Source: Takakia lepidozioides (lineage: Eukaryota; Streptophyta; Takakiopsida; Takakiales; Takakiaceae). From it: a DNA stretch of 64,000 nt. Where the stretch lies: contig CM060733.1 in assembly GCA_030704615.1 (NCBI GenBank), positions 21,390,001-21,454,000 of the forward strand. The letters run 5' to 3'. This document shows positions 56,882-64,000 of the stretch, one piece after another. The position numbers and the translations under genes were made by a program. The stretch's first letter is position 1. Each line of letters starts with the position of its first letter. Below the pieces are notes generated by a model. The model saw only the letters and a program-made list of their open reading frames with translations. It ran no database searches and was not told where the DNA came from.

Positions 56882-58714
56882 AGGCGGTACGAAAAGCGGG
56901 AAGTAGATCCTACGGACTGTGGGGAAAAAGAAGACAGGGGAGGTCACATTCAAGGGTACACGAGGCGGATGGGTGGCAGAATAGGGTATGGAGGTGGTTA
57001 AGGAATTTGCAGGTTTTGGCAGTGGCTCTGGAGTGTTTAAGGATGAATTCTACGGGGGTCAAGAGGCGGTTGCCGGTGGCGGTGGTGAGCTGGGTGAGGG
57101 TCGTGATGTGTCGTCCTTTGAAATATTTGATAATAAGTAGCTTTTGGCGGGGAAACTTGAGTTCGAATTGGGAGAGGAAATGGCTAGTATGTCAGGCCTG
57201 TTCGAGGGGAGTATTGTAATGGCGAATATTGTATAGCAATGAAATACCGCAACAACAGGAGGACGCTGCATCGGAATAATGGCAGAACGGACGACTTCGA
57301 AGCGAAGCGTGGTCAAGCCGACAGTGCAAATGATAGTTGGAGGTGACTTCCGAGCTTTTATGATCAAGTGGCAGACTCCAGGGGCATCACCATTAGAATG
57401 TTTTCCAGGGAAGCAGCAAACTTCATATACGACAGATCCACGAAGAACGGCGTTTGGAAAGGATTTTCAACTCCGATAGACCTGAAGATTTACAGGCACT
57501 TACAGAGCGCCTAATCATAATTTATCAGCAAGTTTTATGATTTATGGTTAAGGTTAGCAGCGGCACCGAATTACAAGGCCAAGGCCCTTCCGACGACCGA
57601 TTTAAATTATTTTCTATGGATTTCATTAGAGAAAAATGCTCAAATTCGCCTTAGGGGTTGTTTGGGATGATGACCGCCACCTAGTGGTCAAACATGATGA
57701 GGAAGAACCTTTGACCGATTTCCCGGATGAGTTCCATCCAAATATTTGTTTATTGCACTTTAGTAAAAATAATTATTATATCTCCCTCTAATTTATATTA
57801 GTTTAAGACTATCCTACAATAATTTAAGAGCCCCAAAAAAAGTATAAAAGAAGGGCAAGGCTTCCTTGTTTCTTCACCTAGTTCATTTGCTTGCTTTGCT
57901 CTTGCTTTGTGTAGTCTAGTTTGCTAGAGGGAGCCTAGGTCCTAGAGAGTGGAGCTTGAAGCTCTCTAGTTTTAGGAATGTGCTTTTTGTAGACCTAAGG
58001 CAAGGTGTCTAGCTCATTGTAGGCCTTGAGGCCATTTGGTTTGATAAAGGAGAAGTTTGTGAGCATCAAATAGTGAAGATTGACTTGGAGACGAGTAGGA
58101 GAGCTGGAGGTGGACTACCATTGACGAGTACCAAGGTTGACCACAAGGAGTGCCACACTACCAAGCTATTAGAGCATGGCAAGCTTTCATTTGCTTTAGG
58201 TGACTTACCACTTCCCTAGTTATTTTATGCTTGTTGCATTTCCTACCAAGCTAGGAGCTTGAGTAGACAAGGGATTATTACTATCAGTTTCAAGAAAAAA
58301 CTAATCTCTTCATGAAGAAATGAAGTTTTGGGTCAAGTTCATTTGTTTTGTGAAGCTCAAGTGAAGGGGAAAGGGAATGTCCCAAGGGAGGTCCTCAAAA
58401 GGGTTAGATGATTCTTAACTAACCCCATGGTAGCCACTATTTGGTAATTATTTGTTCAAGATTATGCCTAACTAGAGCCAAGAAGAGCTCTAAAGGGGCT
58501 GACCAACATCTAGTGTGATTAAAAGGTTGAAGGCCAAGGGCCAAGCTAAGCCCCAAGGATCAACCAAGGCAAGGGACCTTGGTGGGGGAGGGTTTTGTTT
58601 GTCGGTGTTGTTGGGTTCCCTCCTCTTCTTTGTCATGGTCGTCTTCGTCATCTTCATCGTCTTCATCGTCTGCTATCTCATTTCATTTTAGGAGTAATTG
58701 CTCATCCCCGCCGT
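56882..58714. other. No gene recognised; possible LTR remnant
   Basis: 56882-57480 has overlapping short frames without motifs. 57640-58600 has LTR-like traits only (TATAAAAG at about 57842, long leader-like text), without a partner copy. A CATCTTCGT/CATCGTCTT microsatellite lies at about 58636-58672. Confidence 0.35.
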
Positions 58715-59720
58715 CGCCAAGGTTATGATTGTCTATTGCAAACATTTTAAAATTCGTTGGCACTTTGCTTCTACAAAATTTTGTTTTCGTGGGTAGGTTG
58801 ATGTCCAACACTCAAATGTTGCGTGCCTGTGAGGTATCAGTGAATGATGGTGTCAGTGAACGTCCACTGTACGTTCAAGGTTCGAGAAATCACGAATGCA
58901 TGGCGAAGATACTTACATGAAGAACGTAAGTCAACATGACGCCTCCAAAAATGTTAAACAAGACATCCCGTCACGACAAAACAGGGAAACCAGGTAATCA
59001 TATGTGTCGCCGCGGAGCTCATGGGTGTAAGTCCTGCAATCCTTCTCCAGGTCTGAGAACTCAATGTCTGGGCCTTCAAGAATAGGTAGTATTGCGTCAA
59101 TCAAGAGTACTATCGCAATATGCTCGTCCGGATTCGCCATCTCCTCAGGTGTTGCCAGAAAGACGTAATCGAAGTAGAGGACAGGCCGAGAGAATGTCTT
59201 TGTGCAGTTCTTGAATGGATTTTCAAACTCACCAGGAATACAATAGCCCTGCCAGACCAGATATCGTTTTGATCCCTGACCATTCCAGATGTACAATATA
59301 TACGAGATTGGCGGACGAGGGCTGCGTTGACAGAAAGATGAAAACAATGGATGGGAGCTTTTGTCCCGAAAACGCTTCCAGGATGTTTGCGTAATCCTTG
59401 GCCTTGAACAAAACAGAGTCATCGTCACATATGGTTTGCAAACTTGTTCTTGTTGAAATTTATTTATTTTTTGACTTGCAGCCACTCTACCTTTGTGTAC
59501 TGCTGCGGGCATTGCTTGCTCCTCCGAGGCCACCCTAAAACTTCCATAACATCATCGATAAGGAACATGCGCATTTTCATCTGGTCAATGTAATCGTTCA
59601 TGTAGACCTTGGATTTGTCTTCACCCTTGTAGCGACCCTGTACACTCAAATCCCAATCCAAGATCTTTTGAGCTACCTTTTTCAATTGCCTTCTGTTAAG
59701 TCCTTGCAGTTTCGTGATAG
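58715..59720 (-). pseudogene. Unidentified gene family, copy 2
   Basis: Upstream exon region (59720-59464) reads KKVAQKILDWDLSVQGRYKG and QMKMRMFLIDDVMEVLGWP. A longer part follows in two frames (FKAKDYANILEAFSGQKLPS, then CIPGEFENPFKNCTKTFSRP and PDEHIAIVLLIDAILPILEG), then LEKDCRTYTHELRGDTYDYL and FCRDGMSCLTF. After a frameshift it reads NIFGGVMLTYVLH and ends at donor CAT|GTAAGTA (58917). The next exon starts at 58826 (VLDINLPTKTKF). The block YTHEL-x(5)-YDYL-x(2)-FC-x(2)-GM and the splice donor are shared with the gene at 25-26 kb. Function unknown; several frameshifts. Confidence 0.6.
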
Positions 59721-60519
59721 CGGTTTTCGTGAGTTATTGCTGCTCACCCTTGAATTGAATCCCAAAATTGTCGATAAGTTTTCATTGCTCCCATTGATTG
59801 AAAACCTCTTCCAAAATCTTCCAGACTTCTTCTTCACAGAGAACCAGAACCATGGTCTCCTTGATGCTGGTCATTTCCAGAATCAATTGACATGCTTGTA
59901 TAAATTCCTACGAATACATCCACGGCAAAATTTAGATGTATCATCTCACATTAGACCAAAGTTTGAAAGCATGAAAGCTATCAAAAAATATTGTAAGGGA
60001 AACCATTGAATCGCCTATTGAGATAGATGACTCCAGCCGCAGCCGGCGTAATTAAGAGCCACTTCGCCTTGCGGCTACTGCCCCCTTTCAGAGGTGGGCC
60101 CTATAAAAGGTGGAAGGTGCCTGGAGGCCAGCGTAGCTACGGCATGAGCCCAGCCCCGTGAGCCTGGGAGCTGAGCTCACGTTGTAGCTGCAAAGCGTGA
60201 GCGGCACAAATCTGCTGGAGAAGCAGGTCCTATAGGCGAGGATTGCAAGAAGAGGGCCTATTACCGTGGACAAAACAAAGGGGGCCACCATGCACCATGT
60301 CTGCAATGCCTGCACAAAAAGAGGAATATGAAAATATGGCAGAATTGAGCTCAGAATGATTGACACACTTTATTTCAATTCACAGATAGACGCTTACAAT
60401 GAATGGCATGTGCATTTGCCCTGGTTCCGTGAACGAAATGTATGTGTTTGTCCTAAATGCAAAGTCTTCACACGGTAACCTTGAAACCAGCATGGGAAGC
60501 GGGCATGGTTCGTATGTGT
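59721..60519. other. Spacer between unidentified gene and MULE transposase
   Basis: No confident gene. A plus-strand frame at 59668-60009 has no motif. Confidence 0.4.
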
Positions 60520-63500
60520 TCAAAGAGAATTTGGCGGAGCCCTACGTGAGGTGTCCCGCTGCAGAAGGGTGATGACTTCTCCGTAGCCTAGTGTGGCTTG
60601 GTGAATGAATTGGTCTCTCTTACCGTCGCAACACATAATTACAAGGTATATGTAATATTGATGCTTGCAGGGGACCCACTTCCCTCTCATGCCGAGAGCG
60701 CCCTCACGCATCGTTACAAAATCCGGACAAGTGCAAGTAGGAAAATTCCCCACGGTAACCTGATATTCTTTGCCATGAAGAACTGAGCCAATAGACAGCA
60801 CTGTGTAAATCCGTCCATACCCGGGGCAGGGACTTCGGTGATACGAGCCTGCAAAATTCTAGCCGATTCCATCTTGCATTCGTGATCTGCACCCGAAGCG
60901 ACACGGCGCACTGTTTTTCCATCTCTTTTTGTTGGGTGGGAGTCGGCACCGGGTGGAGGCATTGTCGCAGCTTGTGGCACATCTGTGCCGACAGTGCACA
61001 AGGGCACCACTCGGGATCGTGCAAGACAAAACCCTCCCTCCTCCAGCATGCTTATCTCGGTTGTTGACAGCGACGTCCCAAGTTTCACAGGCCAAATTGC
61101 GGGGGGAGGAGGTTTCATTATCACCGAAGGACGAACTGTTCCCTTGACGCATCGTGCCATATCGTCTGGGTAGAACCAGAACTTGTGGTCCTTTGACTCC
61201 CCACTATGATAAGGTCGGAACAACCCTGTGAATGTTGGAGCTGGAGTCCCCCTGGAGCCTTTGCATATTTTTTGATTTGCATTTCTTGAAAGAGGGGGTC
61301 CGAATTGCCATGCAAGCAACTCTAGATCCTGGTGGGGTGCGTTCTATATGCCACTCACTATCAATGCAATCAGATTCCTGCACCATGGCCACCACCTCCT
61401 CCAATGGGATTCCTGCTGCTGTGCTTGCATGTTCTGCACCTGCTCCACAAGAGGAGGACCCACCTGGGAAGGGGCCGGCACACGACTTAGTCTGCACTGG
61501 AGACACCTTTGGCATAGAGAAATTGACCCTGTATGGGCGATGGGAATCTCCATCTGAACCTGGAAGAGTGTTCAATTTCCTTTTGCATGATCCAAATCTT
61601 TCCTCGCCTTCCAAATGAGGGAGCCTGGATTGCAAAGGGGAGCCTTCAGTGCACCTATTCAGAGCTCTGGCCATCTTGGATGGGTCTCCGGACCTACTCG
61701 CAGCCCTTAGCATCAACAAAGTCGTACCGGGGCCCTTGCCTCCACCCCGTCCCATCAGAAAATTGCGGAACCTGGTTTGTTGTGTGAGTGCCCGCACCAT
61801 GTCATCAGCAGTGGCCACATACAAGTCACGACCTGCTTTGGTAGATTGCTGCATCCAGGCGTTATGAACAGTCTCTGCCAAATTACAGGATGGCATGTCG
61901 GTCAAGTCCTCCAAGGACATGTCCTGCATGAGGCATTGCATGGAAATGTGAGGAGGGAAAGGAAATGGAAGAGGTTCTGCAAGCGACAATCCAAGAACCC
62001 CAAATGAAGAGGCACGATGCAAAATTTCTGATTTTGGGATTCAAGAGGCTTACCGTCGTCATGAAAGCTCCCCACTGTCTGTATCTGAAGTGCCAGAAAA
62101 CCAACCAGTCCTCCAACTCCTTCAAGTGGATACCAGTAGCAGCACCAGAGGAGAACCACCAAGCCCAGATTGCTTGGTAAGTGCTCTCAGCTTCTCCCAT
62201 TGAGTTGGCATTTTTGTACTTGAGACAAAGCCTTCTGTGTTCCAACTGAAGGTCAGGGCGAATGCACCGCTTTGTATGACGTGCTAGAGATTGACTCCAA
62301 TGGAAGAGGCATGTGCGCTCCCTATTTTCCATTGGGACCTTAGGATCCCCCGAACCAAACACGCGCCGCACTGCATTGAAATTTGCCTGTGCACTATCAG
62401 CCATGAAGCCCGCAAAATTTGTGTTCTGTATTCCATTGCGCTACATGACGGCCAAGAGCGATTTCCACATGAGCATCTGGGATTCAGTGTCCTCCGACTG
62501 CATATCACAAATTGCTATTGAGAGCACACGCTGGTACGTTGGATCATACACATGGCACGCCATGGTTGTCCAACCCTTCACCCGTTTGCAGTGATCAAAC
62601 ATCAACCAACATTTAGCCAAATCTCCTCCAGGTTGCATTCGGCGGACAATGCTCACACCACTGCCTTCGCCCACTGCGGACATCTTGAACAAATACACCT
62701 TGGATGAGCCCTGGCCAGGGAAGATACTGTTTTGAATGAATTCATAGCGACTTCTCCGTTTGAGGTCCATAATGTTGTCCATGAATCCAGCAACGCCTGT
62801 GCCGACTCTGAGTGCATTCACCTGGTTTTGAATATTGGGAGAGCTCAACATGGAGAAATGGTCCATCATTGCATCAAGCGAATCTGCATCCAGCATTGGT
62901 TGTGTCGAATCCCCTTCACCCAATATGTGTTTTTCCAGGAAAGCCTTGCTAGCTGCAAGCGCTATAGCAGAAGGTGTTGCACAAGGGGCATTGTGGAACT
63001 TCTGCTTCAGCAGATTTCTAGCGATGTCCACGCTATCCCTGCAACTTCCTTTGGACACATGATGCTCGTGTGCACCCATATGAATGCAGGCACAAGTCAT
63101 TGTCTTGCATCGGTGTGCCACCTGGTACATACGAGCGTGGCACACAGAAACACAGGACGGGGAAAGTTTGCAGAACCTGCACACAAAAGTATTGGTCTTG
63201 GGAGGGGCACGTCATGGGGTGAAAGGATTCAAGGGCACACCTTCCCACTCACTTTCGTTTGGTTGAGCGCTATTTCTCAGGCGAGGGCAAGATATATTCA
63301 GGCACTTGCAATGCCCAACGCAAACCGACCTTTGAAATTTCAATCCAATGTCGTTGTGGATGTTTGACGTTTTTGTCCTGCACCAAGGGTGTCCGTCATG
63401 TTTCTTGTCCATGCCCTACAGAAGCCCAACCAGTCCATTGGAAGACGTGGGAGGGTTGAGCTCAAACAAGATGTCCCCATCAAACTCTGCTGGCACGTAT

Positions 63501-63960
63501 TGAACCCGCTGCACACGAAGGGACTCCCAATCAACAAAACGCAGCTCGCTCTTGCACCCAGGCACCCCTGCGAGGGCTTTCAATTTTGGAATGACACTCG
63601 TTATCTCTTGCAATTCGGATTCATCCAAGAATGTAGTCTGCACTGGCGGAGGAATCTCAGAAACATCCTCCGAGGACGAGTCTGAAAGAGTCACGAATGT
63701 AGTGGATGTGCTCACCTCTTGTTTCACATGAACTGTGCCCTTTTGCTGCACGACCGATGCTGCAGTTCCAGGGGTAATGACTGATCCTGCTGATTGTCTT
63801 CTCTATTTTCCAAGGACACGGTATGTGCTTGGAAGGACTATCCACTTCCTTCCACACTCGCCAACCAATGGTTTCTCCAAATGTCCAGAATCCAAATTCC
63901 CATCCTCGTCATACACCTCTTTTTGAACAAGCAGAGAACCCAATTCCAGTGGGAACACTG
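60520..63960 (-). mobile_element. MULE-type transposase gene with C-terminal SWIM finger
   Basis: Minus-strand gene entering from the right window edge. Order: acidic N-terminal part (TTFVTLSDSSSEDVSEIPPP, GDILFELNPPTSSNGL); TAG at 63413-63415; Cys-rich segment (VCVGHCKCLNISC; MCRFCKLSPSCVSVC); transposase core (MFDHCKRVKGWTTMACHVYD, AICDMQSEDTESQM); TAG at about 62441; GFMADSAQANFNAVRRVFGS then TCLFHWSQSLARHTKRC. A donor ACG|GTAAGC at about 62054 leads to an exon from about 61921 (DMSLEDLTDMPSCNLAETVH). The C terminus holds a SWIM finger CTCPDF...VPCKHQYY (60590-60740), typical of MURA-like transposases. Frameshifts near 61260 and 60770. It is decayed, and its termini were not found. Confidence 0.8.
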
Positions 63961-64000
63961 TAACCAGCTCATCCTCATGAACAACTACAAACCCATCGTC

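Noticed and set aside
57640-58600. Possible solo LTR (TATAAAAG, leader-like text)
   Set aside because: No partner copy, primer site or clear TG/CA ends with a target duplication; left as unassigned.
1-64000. CRISPR arrays, bacterial operons or riboswitches
   Set aside because: Nothing of the kind; genes are intron-split and eukaryotic, and the repeats lack CRISPR spacing.

Overview
The window looks like nuclear DNA of a streptophyte (charophyte alga or early land plant). The genes are split by GT-AG introns. They include plant-type families: a xyloglucan endotransglucosylase/hydrolase (XTH), an EMB1417-like PPR protein, a NEET protein first exon, Tim13 and mago nashi. A short TTTAGGG telomere-type tract is also present. 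A Ty3/gypsy element carrying a cytosine-5 DNA methyltransferase favours a charophyte such as Chara, because retrotransposon-borne DNMTs have been reported from charophytes and dinoflagellates. A bryophyte or lycophyte is not excluded, and the PLS-type PPR fragment would suit one.

Layout. 0-9 kb is a host-gene strip on the + strand: NEET exon 1 (1.85 kb), an EMB1417-like PPR gene in at least five exons (3.0-4.6 kb), a class I methyltransferase (4.7-5.2 kb), a broken PLS-PPR fragment (7.9-8.4 kb) and mago nashi exon 1 (8.67-8.88 kb). The next recognisable mago exon is 29 kb away at 37.91 kb. The interval between them behaves as one giant intron or pseudo-intron packed with repeats. It holds two palindromic satellite families (9.1-10.7 kb; 11.7-12.25 plus 34.2-36.7 kb), a Harbinger-type MITE, and an L1 whose 5' end (12.25 kb) and 3' end (34.21 kb) abut the same satellite with a matching target duplication. 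Between the two L1 ends lie a gypsy gag fragment (-), an inverted L1 ORF2 fragment (-), a decayed Crypton-like tyrosine recombinase (-), a CACTA-type element that has captured an L1 endonuclease (+), an FCP1-like phosphatase (-), an unidentified gene family (-), the DNMT-bearing gypsy (+) and a CACTA 3' end. A TTAA-flanked piggyBac/Kolobok-like MITE sits inside the second satellite array.

38-51 kb holds a decayed LINE (+), tandem repeats, a complete four-exon XTH gene (42.0-44.4 kb, +) and a two-exon Tim13 gene (49.6-50.8 kb, -). 52.3-56.9 kb is a minus-strand chromodomain gypsy with near-identical LTRs and a large internal deletion that fuses gag to RNase H. 58.7-59.7 kb holds a second copy of the unidentified gene family, and 60.5-64 kb a MULE-type transposase with a C-terminal SWIM zinc finger (-), running off the window end.

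The host genes are ordinary housekeeping or cell-wall functions: organelle RNA handling, Fe-S chemistry, the exon junction complex, mitochondrial protein import and wall remodelling. They show no joint pathway. The most interesting content is in the mobile DNA.
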